From contig NZ_JAPDRJ010000004.1 in NCBI RefSeq assembly GCF_040706535.1, forward strand, positions 124,001 to 188,000: 64,000 nt of DNA, read 5' to 3'. This stretch comes from Lentisalinibacter orientalis (GTDB lineage: Bacteria > Pseudomonadota > Gammaproteobacteria > Steroidobacterales > Woeseiaceae). A program made the position numbers and the translations under genes. Shown here in pieces: positions 36,601 to 44,452 of this stretch (position 1 is its first letter; each line of letters opens with the position of its first letter). The notes under the pieces are model-generated. The model searched no databases, was not told the origin of the DNA, and was given only the letters and a program-made list of their open reading frames with translations.

Positions 36601-37084
36601 CGTGCAGGCCGGCGTCGCGGGCGCACTCGACCGGGCTCGAGTTGTCACTCGGGTCCAGCCGCGCCCACTGATCCGTGTCGTCGCCGACCGGGTATTCCCG
36701 ATACTGGACGAACTTGTCGGTGTAAGCACCCGTCGCCCGCAGCTCGGCCGTGGCCCGGTCGCAGAAGAACGAGGCCTTGTCGATCTGGGCGAGAGAGACG
36801 GAACAATCCGGAGTGGCGGACGTATTCGTGGTCCAGTACAGCTTGGAGCTGTCGCAGGAGCCACTGTAGTCGCGGTCCGGGTCGTAGTCTTCCTGCACGG
36901 ACTCCCAGCTCGTCATACTGCCCGACGAGTCCATGATGAACAGGATGTTCGGCCGGTCCTCCGGCAGCGTCGTCGGGTTCAGTACCAGCAGCTCGGTGTC
37001 GTCTGCGAGGGCGCCGCCGCCTGCTGCCAGCGAGAGCAGTGCTCCGGCCGCCAGCACTCGAATGTTCTGCGTGTTCCGAGTCAT
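33686..37084 (-). CDS. pilY1: Type IV pilus tip/assembly protein PilY1
   Basis: A 1132-residue exported protein (signal LAAGALLSLAAGGGALA). The N-terminal half is a von Willebrand A-like domain with the MIDAS motif ILFIMDSSGSM (Asp52). The C-terminal half is the beta-propeller of PilY1 proteins, with GYVHAIDAEDGRELWAFVP and a calcium-loop-like DKNNNGLID stretch. It primes pilus assembly with the minor pilins, sits at the tip and is a known adhesin and surface sensor in Pseudomonas. A cysteine-rich, acidic end (NCVGKECSPDPVGCVGVECF) may be a metal- or disulphide-stabilised tail. It lies between the 37089 gene and pilE. Confidence 0.93.
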   Translation of the reverse strand: MTRNTQNIRVLAAGALLSLAAGGGALADDTELLVLNPTTLPEDRPNILFIMDSSGSMTSWESVQEDYDPDRDYSGSCDSSKLYWTTNTSATPDCSVSLAQIDKASFFCDRATAELRATGAYTDKFVQYREYPVGDDTDQWARLDPSDNSSPVECARDAGLHGETASSAAVFAQRGLDNLPWTSDSDQALIWGAGLADTTYKVVDGNYMNWSANPPTTFKRRIDIVKEVAKNVLSTVNDVNVGMMRFNFDDGGQVIKAMERIEDSRAELFDVIDNIPASGLTPLSETLWEAARYYRGMSPEYHYWNWRTNQDYDAVDTSTNPDTYVNPVSYSCSRNFIVLLTDGQPTADRDVQYYNLTSWLPDYSVVTGRTGCTGTGDGACLDDIAEYLFKGDINGDELGTPHVNTYTIGFRTDFPLLKETAEAGGGQYYTADNTQGLTDALTQILNTISQQEVTFTAPAVPVNAFNRAQNLNELYVTVFRADRKLRWPGNLKKYKLVGGKIVDANGIEAVDPVTGFFKQADPNTGQTETARSFWSDVDDGRVVELGGAANELPAPGSRNLYTNLTGNSGVDLKAPANAVSLANAGNFSLADLGLTGASTEPSKSDLIAWALGEDIQDEDGDPLTNQRNQMGDPLHSRPAVVVYGTTEANVRSVVFVGTNEGYVHAIDAEDGRELWAFVPREKLSDLARLFENPKSSNKHYGVDGNMQAVIIDKNNNGLIDTGIDNVYLVFGMRRGGGSYYAIDITDPESPELAWKFSNPSIGQSWSTPVPARVAVDGASQADHKTVLIFAGGYDVAHDEPGAFSSAEDSFGNAIFMVDVDDGELLWSAGNDTSHDLVLPKMKRAIPSDVTVADMNGNGRADRMYVGDMGGQLWRFDIFDGQPPSDLVAGGVIGTFGIESGLTGAANERRFFVAPDIAIFRDPVQDKRYLSISIGTGYRSHPLDTDTDERFYSIRDPYIFQQQPQTWYDGLGAGQIVTEATLVDVTNEPTGTVIGPSDDGWMLTLRDGEKILSESRTFNDKVFVVSFQPKIADLAACNPGGGVNRLYEISVVNGDPPPPEDGEVSDPDPRSEELKQEGIAPETVFLFPSPDDPQNCVGKECSPDPVGCVGVECFDPGFENVPVRTFWTEDGVE

Positions 37085-37088
37085 ATCC

Positions 37089-37472
37089 CTATCCTCGTGT
37101 CTCGAACGACCGCTTGCCGGAGGTCTCCGGCGGCGTGCTCACGTTGATCTGCCGCACACGATTGTCCTCGAGCCGGTAGACCACCGTGCCCACCGCCTCG
37201 TCGCGGCCTTTCATGTTCAGGACTGCCTCGCGGAATGCCCTCAGCGTCATCGCGCGGCCGTCGAAGAGGTAGCTCGTGTCGCCCTCCACACGAAGCGTCA
37301 CCCGGTCGCAGTCGTCGCATTCCCGCAGGATCACGCTGCCGAATTCGTTGGCGGGGAGCGTCAGATGCCTGACCCACACCTCGTAGGCCTCCTCGACCGC
37401 CGGCGGCGCTGCTGCCGCCACCTGTGCGAGGCCGGCGAGCGCCAGCACTGTCAGTGTCATCCGTAATCTCAT
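37089..37472 (-). CDS. Small exported protein of the pilin operon
   Basis: A 127-residue protein with a clear signal peptide (LTVLALAGLAQVAAAA) and GAGGGAGA ribosome region before ATG 37472. The mature part has a CDDC pair (ILRECDDCDRVTLRV) and a strand-rich body. It sits between pilX and pilY1, 4 nt before pilY1. In Pseudomonas a small exported protein, PilY2, lies after pilY1, so this may be a functional counterpart, but the sequence does not prove it. The CxxC-like pair could be structural. Confidence 0.7.
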   Translation of the reverse strand: MRLRMTLTVLALAGLAQVAAAAPPAVEEAYEVWVRHLTLPANEFGSVILRECDDCDRVTLRVEGDTSYLFDGRAMTLRAFREAVLNMKGRDEAVGTVVYRLEDNRVRQINVSTPPETSGKRSFETRG

Positions 37473-37502
37473 GTCGCTGTCTCCCTCGGTGATCCTTCCG
37501 CC

Positions 37503-37973
37503 TCAGGGGCAGACGTCGGTGATGCCCTTCGGCCCGACGATGTAGAAGTTCTGGGTGTGCTCTGCGGTCGCGCCCCGGGTCGATTCGGCGGTCGCGATCG
37601 TCTGGAAATGGAATGCGGCGATGCCCTTGCCGGCGCCGATGCTGAAAGCGGCATCCGGTACCAGCGTGTTGCACTGGTAGGTGGTGGTCGATTCGACGGT
37701 GTCGGTGCCGTTGATCACATGCGGCGCGATGATGTTCGGCGCCGCCGTCTGGAACGTACCCTGGGCCAGCGCCTCGTCCACGCCGGATTCGGCGGCCTGG
37801 AAGGCGCTTTCCAGGAACTGGTTGTTACCGGCCATGGTGAGTCCGGTGGTCGCCGTGTTCATGCCGGAGATGGCCAGCAGCGTCAGGACCATCAGCAGGA
37901 CCAGGCCGACCACCAGCGCGGCACCGCCCTGGCGCCGTCGCGTTGCGTTGAATTTTTCGCTCGTCTGCCTCAT
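37503..37973 (-). CDS. pilX: Minor pilin assembly protein PilX
   Basis: A 156-residue protein with the PilX N-terminus: basic RRRQGG followed by AALVVGLVLLMVLTLLAISG, a helix like that of pilins but without Glu5, as usual for PilX/GspK-like members. The N/G-rich AAESGVDEAL segment is characteristic. It helps prime the pilus with PilV, PilW and PilY1. Its ATG shares ATGA with the pilW stop. Confidence 0.88.
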   Translation of the reverse strand: MRQTSEKFNATRRRQGGAALVVGLVLLMVLTLLAISGMNTATTGLTMAGNNQFLESAFQAAESGVDEALAQGTFQTAAPNIIAPHVINGTDTVESTTTYQCNTLVPDAAFSIGAGKGIAAFHFQTIATAESTRGATAEHTQNFYIVGPKGITDVCP

Positions 37974-38953
37974 GTGCGCACGTTCCTCAGCAGTATCGTT
38001 TTGGTCTTGACCATGCGGCGGAAGTCATCGTTGAAAGCGCCCAGGTCGACGTCGGCGAGCTGGTAGTTAGTGTTGTCGGCGATACCCGGTTCGCGCTCGA
38101 CCGAACGCACCAGGAGCCAGAGCCGCACGGCCAGGACCCGGACCTCCGGGTCGAATGCCGCGGAGGCCGGATCGATGATCGGGCTGTCCGGGTTGACGTA
38201 ACGGTCCACCGTGGCGTTCCCGTCCATATCGAGGCCGAACTGGATCTGCATGTTCTCGACGCCGGGCACCACTTCCTCGTCGCGGATCACCGGTGCGCCG
38301 CCCACCGATGCCAGCGATCGCCGTCTGAGGGACGGCACGTTGGGGAAGATGTCCGAACTCGGCGAGACGTAGTAACCGTTGACCACCAGGTTGTTGGTCT
38401 GGGTGCCGCCGCCCACGAAGCCGCCGGGAGCCACGCCGTTCGAATACAGCTGACCCTGCAGCCGCGTCGTCTCCAGCTGGATGACGCCCGCGGTAGGCGC
38501 GGCCGGCGTGATGCGCGCGTGGCGCACGACGAAGCTGTCGGAGTTCGGCATGAAGTTGCCTGCGCCCACGCACGGCCAGTCGGTCGTGTTGTTCGCACCC
38601 TCGATCGGACGCAGAAGATCCGTCACGAAGTCGGCGCCGCAGCCGGCCGGAGGATTGATGTTCAGCGGATCCGGGTCGCCCGTGGTGGCACGTCCCTCGA
38701 CCAGGTCCGGCCGGCTCAGCAGGCCCCAGTAGCTCGCCATGCGCAGATCGGGTTCCATGACGTCGAAGGCGAACTCTCCGTTCTCCTGCACCCGTGCGAT
38801 GTTCTCGTTGACGATGTAGGCGCTGCGGCTCTGCATGTAGACCTGCACCGCGCCGATGATCAGGAACGAGCCGATCACGAGGGCGACCATCAGCTCGATC
38901 AGCGTGACGCCCTGCTGGCGCCGGTGGCCGTGATTTGCGTTCATGGCATCCAT
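37970..38953 (-). CDS. pilW: Minor pilin PilW
   Basis: A 327-residue prepilin (family typical 270-350). The leader MDAMNANHGHRRQQG is cut before VTLIELMVALVIGSFLIIGA; Glu5 is present. ENIARVQENGEFAFDVMEPD is the usual PilW segment. The ATG at 38953 overlaps the pilV stop by one base (TGATG); ATG 38944 is an alternative three codons on. It forms the pilus-tip priming complex with PilV, PilX and PilY1. Confidence 0.9.
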   Translation of the reverse strand: MDAMNANHGHRRQQGVTLIELMVALVIGSFLIIGAVQVYMQSRSAYIVNENIARVQENGEFAFDVMEPDLRMASYWGLLSRPDLVEGRATTGDPDPLNINPPAGCGADFVTDLLRPIEGANNTTDWPCVGAGNFMPNSDSFVVRHARITPAAPTAGVIQLETTRLQGQLYSNGVAPGGFVGGGTQTNNLVVNGYYVSPSSDIFPNVPSLRRRSLASVGGAPVIRDEEVVPGVENMQIQFGLDMDGNATVDRYVNPDSPIIDPASAAFDPEVRVLAVRLWLLVRSVEREPGIADNTNYQLADVDLGAFNDDFRRMVKTKTILLRNVRT

Positions 38954-39423
38954 CAGTTCATCGCCTGTACCTGGATGGTGTAGGAGGGCTGCTCGGGCAG
39001 ACCCGCCTCGTCCCAGTTGACCGTGACCGTATACGTCCACGGCACCGTCGCCTGGTCCAGCGCGACCTGAACGTCGCCGTCCGGCAGAGTCTGCTGGGCC
39101 TGCTGGCTCCACAGGAAGATGTCGTGCTGTGCCATCTGGTCGGCGTCGCAGTCCACGAGGCCGGTGTCGCAGTCGTTGTCCGCGCCGGCGCCCTCGTAGG
39201 TGATGCCGGCCGTACGATTGGCCCGGATCCGGTCGGCCACGTCGCCCGCCAGGGTCACCGCCTGGGTGCGGAACTGGGCGGTGCGCCCGGCCTGCAGCGT
39301 CTGCAGGTACAGCCCCGCGATGCCGAGCATGCCCACCGACATGACCACCATGGCGATCAGCGCCTCGATCAGGGTGAAGCCCCGTATTCTCTGCATCAGG
39401 TTCGCGTTCATCCTCTCGCTCAT
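38953..39423 (-). CDS. pilV: Minor pilin PilV
   Basis: A 156-residue prepilin with leader ending RIRG before FTLIEALIAMVVMSVGMLGI, the PilV/GspI-type helix, with Glu5. AGLYLQTLQAGRTAQFRTQA is the typical continuation. Two cysteines (DNDCDTGLVDCD) lie in the globular part. It is second in the pilin operon after the FimT-like pair and coupled to pilW. Confidence 0.9.
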   Translation of the reverse strand: MSERMNANLMQRIRGFTLIEALIAMVVMSVGMLGIAGLYLQTLQAGRTAQFRTQAVTLAGDVADRIRANRTAGITYEGAGADNDCDTGLVDCDADQMAQHDIFLWSQQAQQTLPDGDVQVALDQATVPWTYTVTVNWDEAGLPEQPSYTIQVQAMN

Positions 39424-39446
39424 CCGTTCTTTCCGCGCTTCCCGGT

Positions 39447-40052
39447 TCAGGGGCAGCCGCCGCCGACCAGTACGTCGGCCACGTTCTGGACCAGGGCCAC
39501 CTCACGCACGATCTGGGGTCGGCCGGGGCCGTCCATGCGCAGGGCGCGGGCTGCAGACAGCCCGCCGGCCGCCGGCACGTTGCCCCGTGCGTCACACATC
39601 AGGGCGCCGCGCAGGGCGGGGGCGCCAGCCACGTCGCCGCGGCCGAAGCCCGTGGCGGCGTAGGAGAAGTAGTTGGAGCCGCCGTTGGTCTGCAGCGTGA
39701 TGCCGTCCGGTATCCCGCCCACGCTGCGGATCACGTCTTCGCCGGCATCGATCGCGATGTCGCCGTCGTCGTCCGCGAACACCACCCAGCCGTCCGCGAA
39801 GGTGCCGCCGCAGGCCGGATTGGCCGCCTCGGCGTTCAGGCTGGAACACACGGTGACCGGCGACTTGCGTTTGACGGCCTCGCTGCGGGCCAGCGTGAAG
39901 GCCGAAAGCAGGTCGTTAGAGGTGGCGGCCATGCGGTTGTTGCGCGTGAACTCGAGGAAATTGGGCACGCCCAGGGACAGGATGATGCCCATGATCACGA
40001 CCGTGACCAGCAGCTCGTACAGCGTAAAGCCGTGTTGTGCGGTTCTTTCCAT
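39447..40052 (-). CDS. GspH/FimT-family pseudopilin (FimT/FimU-like)
   Basis: A 201-residue prepilin. MERTAQHG is cut before FTLYELLVTVVIMGIILSLG; Glu5 is kept though position 4 is Tyr. The globular part has the FimT features RNNRMAATSNDLLSAFTLAR, SEAVKRKSPVTVCSS, CGGTFADGWVVF and a final C near the end. These initiate pilus assembly and in some species bind DNA during uptake. The ATG at 40052 lacks a strong ribosome site; earlier in-frame codons add 19 residues. Second of two tandem paralogues. Confidence 0.85.
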   Translation of the reverse strand: MERTAQHGFTLYELLVTVVIMGIILSLGVPNFLEFTRNNRMAATSNDLLSAFTLARSEAVKRKSPVTVCSSLNAEAANPACGGTFADGWVVFADDDGDIAIDAGEDVIRSVGGIPDGITLQTNGGSNYFSYAATGFGRGDVAGAPALRGALMCDARGNVPAAGGLSAARALRMDGPGRPQIVREVALVQNVADVLVGGGCP

Positions 40053-40144
40053 GGGGCGGACACTACCCCGCACCGCGTTGCGGAGGAAATATTCCCGACG
40101 AGCGGTCACTCAGGGCGGACGAGCGGTACTTGCCGTCCCGGCGG

Positions 40145-40672
40145 TCACGCGCCCGGGCAGGCCAGGCTGGCAGGGGCATCGTCTCCCGGTGCACTCCGCG
40201 GACGGCCTGTATAGCTCACGATCAGCGCCCGGGCAGGGACGCGGCCGGCGTCGTCGCAGACCAGAAAGGTGCCATTGGTATTGCGTTTGCGCACGCCGCG
40301 CAGGGTGTAGCGGTGCCGGTTCGTGATTATGTTCACTGCATCGGCGGGCCGGTGGCGGCGGAGTACCGCCTCGCCGGGGTCCGCCCGGCCGTCGTCATCG
40401 TCGTCGACGAACAGCATCCAGCCGCCGCCCCAGTCGGCAGCGCCAGTGCAGCGGCTGCCGTCGGCGGACTGGCAGAGGACGAGGTTGAGCCGGCGCTTGA
40501 TGGCCTCCTGACGGCCGAAGTGCAGCGCGTGGTGCAGGGCGTTGATCTCGGCCGTCAGCTGATTGCGCGCGATCAGACTGCCGAGTGGCGGCGCGCCGAT
40601 CACGATCAGGATGGTCGCCACGCTCAGCGTGACCAGCAGCTCGTATAGCGAATAGCCGCGGTGTGGAGACAT
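40145..40672 (-). CDS. GspH/FimT-family pseudopilin, first of the operon
   Basis: A 175-residue prepilin with leader MSPHRG before YSLYELLVTLSVATILIVIG; tyrosine at +1 is unusual but Glu5 is present. The body repeats the plan of the next gene (ARNQLTAEINALHHALHFGR, QEAIKRRLNLVLCQS, WGGGWMLFVDDDDDG), so they are tandem duplicates. ATG 40672 has GGAGGGAA nearby, which decides the start. It opens the minor-pilin operon, divergent from the Fur-family gene. Confidence 0.85.
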   Translation of the reverse strand: MSPHRGYSLYELLVTLSVATILIVIGAPPLGSLIARNQLTAEINALHHALHFGRQEAIKRRLNLVLCQSADGSRCTGAADWGGGWMLFVDDDDDGRADPGEAVLRRHRPADAVNIITNRHRYTLRGVRKRNTNGTFLVCDDAGRVPARALIVSYTGRPRSAPGDDAPASLACPGA

Positions 40673-40786
40673 GGCCCAGTTCCCTCCGGTGCCGTTGACC
40701 GCAGGGGGCATTGTCGGCAGCGAGTACCTGCCGAGCGAGCGCGATTCCCGGGCGAGGCGCCCGGAAATCGGGCTTGTGCGCCATTT

Positions 40787-40801
40787 TGAGAATCACTATC
40801 A
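40787..40801. promoter_or_regulatory. Fur-box-like site
   Basis: TGAGAATCACTATCA matches the 7-1-7 Fur consensus TGATAATNATTATCA except at two positions. It lies between the pilin operon and the Fur-family gene, so it could control either. Confidence 0.55.
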
Positions 40802-40824
40802 TCTTTCGAGGAACATTGGACTCG

Positions 40825-40844
40825 GACCAAGCCTATACTTGGTC
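40825..40844. promoter_or_regulatory. Perfect dyad over the likely -10 of the Irr-like regulator gene
   Basis: GACCAAG (40825-40831), CCTATA, CTTGGTC (40838-40844) is a perfect 7-bp inverted repeat. A TATACT hexamer (40834-40839) lies inside it, 29 nt before the start. A protein bound here would block RNA polymerase; autoregulation is a reasonable guess. Confidence 0.5.
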
Positions 40845-40868
40845 TAAACCTGAAGCGGTCGGTATCCC

Positions 40869-41273
40869 TTGAACAGACAGGAAGTCGAAAAGCGCCTCGA
40901 ATCCCACGGCGTCATGCCCACGCCCCAGCGCGTCGACGTGGCCAGCATCCTGCTGGAGCGTCCCCAGCATCTGTCCGCCGAACAGATACTGGAGCGTCTG
41001 CGCGAGCGGGGCAGCCGGGTGTCGAAGGCCACCATCTACAACACGCTGAAGCTGTTCAGCGACAAGGGCCTCGCCCGGGAAGTGAACGTGGATCCCAGCC
41101 GGCTGTTCTACGATTCGACCACGCACCCGCACCACCACTTCTACAACGTGGACACGGGGGAGTTGTCCGACATCCCCTCCGGACAGGTGGCCATCATGGA
41201 CGTGCCCGATCTGCCGGCCGGCACCGAGCAGGAGAGCGTCGAGCTCATCATACGGGTGCGGGACAAGCGCTGA
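40869..41273 (+). CDS. Fur-superfamily repressor, Irr-like
   Basis: A 134-residue winged-helix regulator. The N-terminal DNA-binding part has TPQRVDVASILLERPQHLSA and VSKATIYNTLKLFSDKGL. The dimer domain has THPHHHFYNVDTGELSDI and ends PAGTEQESVELIIRVRDK. The His cluster and E-L-x-D-I-P continuation resemble the alphaproteobacterial heme-sensing Irr, and the C-terminal CxxC zinc motif of Fur and PerR is absent. Start is TTG 40869, the only in-frame choice before a stop except an internal ATG at 40914 that would cut the DNA-binding domain. It probably senses iron, heme or peroxide. Confidence 0.85.
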   Translation: MNRQEVEKRLESHGVMPTPQRVDVASILLERPQHLSAEQILERLRERGSRVSKATIYNTLKLFSDKGLAREVNVDPSRLFYDSTTHPHHHFYNVDTGELSDIPSGQVAIMDVPDLPAGTEQESVELIIRVRDKR

Positions 41274-41307
41274 GCACCCCAGGGCACGCCCTCGGCCAGG
41301 CGGTGGA

Positions 41308-41336
41308 TTGCCTGCCTATTCCGCATTATCTATACT
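41308..41336 (+). promoter_or_regulatory. Promoter of tRNA-Thr
   Basis: TTGCCT (41308-41313), 17 bases, TATACT (41331-41336), then a G/C-rich discriminator (CGCCGCCCAC) as expected for a stringently controlled tRNA promoter. Confidence 0.7.
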
Positions 41337-41351
41337 CGCCGCCCACCCGGG

Positions 41352-41427
<76 letters not shown>

Positions 41428-41739
41428 GCCTCCCGCACCCGGTTCGTCCGTCCCCCTCCCTGATCCGCCCCTCGCCCGGTCCGGCGATGCCGTGCACGTC
41501 GACGCCGTGAGGCCGCGCGGGCGCTGCTCATTGCTTGCTCATCGCTTCTCAGCCGACTACCGATGCATAACCCAAGTCATTCCGGTTACTTAGCTTGTAT
41601 TCTTAGAATATCGTGTCAGAATGCGTCCCTAACACGGTGTGCGCGGGGGATACCGGAAGTGAGAACGCTGTCAATCCAACGGTCCGCACGGGCTTCCTAG
41701 AATGTCCCGATTGAGAACGTCCCCACTGACTGCCGACGG
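41428..41739. other. Intergenic region before the GGDEF/EAL gene
   Basis: No gene is visible in these 312 nt. The first half is C-rich after the tRNA. At 41599-41609 there is a perfect palindrome ATTCTTAGAAT whose right part, TAGAAT (41604-41609), could be a -10 element; no good -35 is in place. This may be an operator-controlled promoter of the downstream gene. Confidence 0.4.
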
Positions 41740-44430
41740 GTGCAAAGCCTCGAGATGATCAGCGAGAAGGATCTGCGGGCCGGCATCGCCGGCGACACCC
41801 TCGCCTCACGGCGCGGTTCCGGGCAATACCCCGCGATCGCGGTGGATGCCGTCTACACCAAGCTCGCAATCAATCTCCTCACCCTCGAGAAGGACACGGC
41901 AGGCGCGGTCATCGAGTCCGTGGTGGAGGATCTCCGTGACGCGGCGGGGGTCGACGTCGCCTTCGTCTGCCTCGCCGACGAACGCGCCGCCAGCATCGAG
42001 ACGGTGATCGCGGCGACGTCCCCCTACAGTATCTGCCGGCCCCAGGTGCTGCAGCACCAGGATCTCGGCGACTGGCGCTGGCTGGCCCGTGGCATGAGCG
42101 GCCAGCGTCTGCTGGAGATCGGCGACTGCGGTCAGCCGCCGGCGGGTGCGGAGGCGGAGGCGGCGCGCCTCGCCCAGATCGGCCTGGGTGCCTGCCTGCT
42201 GATCGGCGTCGGCACCGCTGAGGGTCCGGCCGGTTTCATCGCGCTGGCCAACGAGGCGCCGGTGGACGGCTGGGACGCCAACCTCAAACTGCTGCTGAAG
42301 CTCCTCGGTTCCAGCTTCGGCGCCGGCGTCGAACGCATTCGCACCCGGGCCGAGCTGGCACACATCCGCGAGCGCGACGAACTGCTGTCCGAGACTGCCA
42401 ACGACGGCATCTGGGATTTCGACGGCCGTGCCAAGGCCGTGTGGTTCTCCCGCCGCTGGAAGACCATGCTCGGTTACGACGAGGACGAGGAGGATATCTC
42501 CCCGGACTGGTACCGCCTGGTGCACCCTGACGACATGACCCGGGTGCAGTCCAAGATGCGCGAGCACCTGGAAGGTCGGGCGGACTACTTCGAGAGCGTC
42601 CACCGCATGCGCCACTCCAGCGGCGACTGGCGCTGGATGATCAGCCGGGCGAAGGCGCTGCAGGACGACAACGGACGGCTGCGGCGGCTGGTGGGCGTCG
42701 AAGTGGATATCACGGAGCGCAAGCTCTACGAGGAGGCGCTGTTCCGCGAGAAGGAGAGTGCCCAGATCACCCTGCAGTCCATCGGCGATGGCGTGGTCAC
42801 GACGGACGCCGACTGCAACGTGGAATACGTCAACCCGGTGGCCGAGGAACTCACCGGCTGGAAGGTGGACAGCGCCACGGGGCGCGCGGTGGACGAGATT
42901 TTTCGCGCCTACCACGAGGAAACCTGCGAGCCGCTCGAGAATCCGGTGGCCGTGGCCATCCGCCGCAACCGCTCCATCAAATCGGTGCGCCCGACGCTGC
43001 TGATCACCCGGGACGGCAACGAGCTGTACGTGGAATCCACGGCCTCGCCCATCCGCGACGGCTCGGGCAACGTGACGGGCGGGGTGCTGATATTCCACGA
43101 CGTGAGCGAGGCCCGGGAGCTGAACCGCAAGCTGGCCTACCACGCGAGCCACGACATGCTCACCCAGCTGGTGAACCGGCGCGAGTTCGAGAGCCGGCTG
43201 GAACGCGCGCTGAAGAGCGCGAGGGCGAGGGAGACTTCCTACGCGCTCTGCTACATGGACCTCGACCAGTTCAAGATCGTCAACGACAGCTGCGGCCACA
43301 GCGCCGGCGACGCGCTGCTGGCCCAGCTCGGTGCGCTGCTGAAGTCGAAGATCCGCTGGCGGGACACCCTGGCGCGCCTCGGCGGCGACGAGTTCGGCGT
43401 GCTGCTGGAGAGCTGCAACCTGGACGAGGCCATGCGTACCGCCGAGGAACTGCGCGAGACGGTGGCCGACTACAAGTTCGTCTGGGACGAGCGCAGTTTC
43501 CGGCTGGGTGCCAGCATCGGCGTGGTGCCCATCACCGCGGACAACGACGACGTGGCGGCGCTGCTGTCGGCGGCCGACAGCGCCTGCGCGGCGGCGAAGG
43601 AGGCGGGCCGCAACCGGATCCACAGCTATCACGAGAACGACATCGACCTCATGCGCCGCCGCCGCGAGATGCAGTGGGCCGCGCGCATCAACAACGCGCT
43701 GGAGGAGTCGCGCTTCGAACTCTTCCGCCAGACCATCCTGCCGCTGCAGGGCGAGGACCGGGGCGCCCATTACGAACTGCTGCTGCGCATGCGCGACGAG
43801 GCCGGCGCGATGGTGTCGCCCGAGCTGTTCATCAACGCGGCCGAGCGCTACGGCATCACGCCGAACATCGACCGCTGGGTGATTTCCAACGCCTTCCGCT
43901 GGCTGGTCTCCGAGGCGGACGAGCGCGAGCGCCTCGATCTCTGTTCCATCAACCTGTCCGGCCAGAGTCTCGGCGACGAGAAGTTCCTGCCCTTCGTCAT
44001 CGACCAGTTCCAGGTGAGCGGTCTCGACGCGACGAAGATCTGTTTCGAGATAACCGAAACGGCCGCCATCGCGAGCTACTCACAGGCCAACCGCTTCATC
44101 AACGCGCTGAAGGAGCTGGGCTGCAAGTTCGCCCTGGACGACTTCGGCACGGGCCTGTCGTCGTTCGGCTACCTGAAGCACTTCCCGGTGGATTTCCTGA
44201 AGATCGACGGCAGCTTCGTGAAGGAGATCCTGCACGACCCCATCGACCGGGAGATGGTCCGCTCGATCAACGAGATCGGCCACCTCACCGGCAAGCAGAC
44301 CATCGCCGAGTTCGCGGAGAACGAGGAGATCATCACCATGCTGCGCGGCATGGGCATCGACTATGCCCAGGGCTACGGCGTCTCCGAGCCGAAACGCGTG
44401 CAGCAGAACTTCGCCGCCGAATCGCTCTAG
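41740..44430 (+). CDS. GAF/PAS/PAS/GGDEF/EAL cyclic-di-GMP protein
   Basis: An 896-residue cytosolic signalling protein without membrane segments. A GAF-like domain covers about residues 25-200, a PAS domain with PAC motif starts near 214 (ETANDGIWDFDG, HSSGDWRWMISRAKAL), and a second PAS near 344 (LQSIGDGVVTTDADCNVEYV). The cyclase has an intact RLGGDEFGVLLE at about 548, so c-di-GMP synthesis is possible. The phosphodiesterase reads ELLLR instead of EAL near 677, but the later ETAAI, ALDDFGTGLSSFGYL, KIDGSFVKEI and AEFAENEE residues are kept, so activity may remain. Start is GTG 41740 or ATG 41755; neither has a strong ribosome site. It converges with nadC. Confidence 0.9.
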   Translation: MQSLEMISEKDLRAGIAGDTLASRRGSGQYPAIAVDAVYTKLAINLLTLEKDTAGAVIESVVEDLRDAAGVDVAFVCLADERAASIETVIAATSPYSICRPQVLQHQDLGDWRWLARGMSGQRLLEIGDCGQPPAGAEAEAARLAQIGLGACLLIGVGTAEGPAGFIALANEAPVDGWDANLKLLLKLLGSSFGAGVERIRTRAELAHIRERDELLSETANDGIWDFDGRAKAVWFSRRWKTMLGYDEDEEDISPDWYRLVHPDDMTRVQSKMREHLEGRADYFESVHRMRHSSGDWRWMISRAKALQDDNGRLRRLVGVEVDITERKLYEEALFREKESAQITLQSIGDGVVTTDADCNVEYVNPVAEELTGWKVDSATGRAVDEIFRAYHEETCEPLENPVAVAIRRNRSIKSVRPTLLITRDGNELYVESTASPIRDGSGNVTGGVLIFHDVSEARELNRKLAYHASHDMLTQLVNRREFESRLERALKSARARETSYALCYMDLDQFKIVNDSCGHSAGDALLAQLGALLKSKIRWRDTLARLGGDEFGVLLESCNLDEAMRTAEELRETVADYKFVWDERSFRLGASIGVVPITADNDDVAALLSAADSACAAAKEAGRNRIHSYHENDIDLMRRRREMQWAARINNALEESRFELFRQTILPLQGEDRGAHYELLLRMRDEAGAMVSPELFINAAERYGITPNIDRWVISNAFRWLVSEADERERLDLCSINLSGQSLGDEKFLPFVIDQFQVSGLDATKICFEITETAAIASYSQANRFINALKELGCKFALDDFGTGLSSFGYLKHFPVDFLKIDGSFVKEILHDPIDREMVRSINEIGHLTGKQTIAEFAENEEIITMLRGMGIDYAQGYGVSEPKRVQQNFAAESL

Positions 44431-44452
44431 TCGTTATATCGCTATAGTCCGT

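Noticed and set aside
33581..37147. 1188-codon open frame on the plus strand
   Set aside because: Antisense to pilY1; low-complexity valine/arginine-rich translation with no motif, typical of high-GC shadows.
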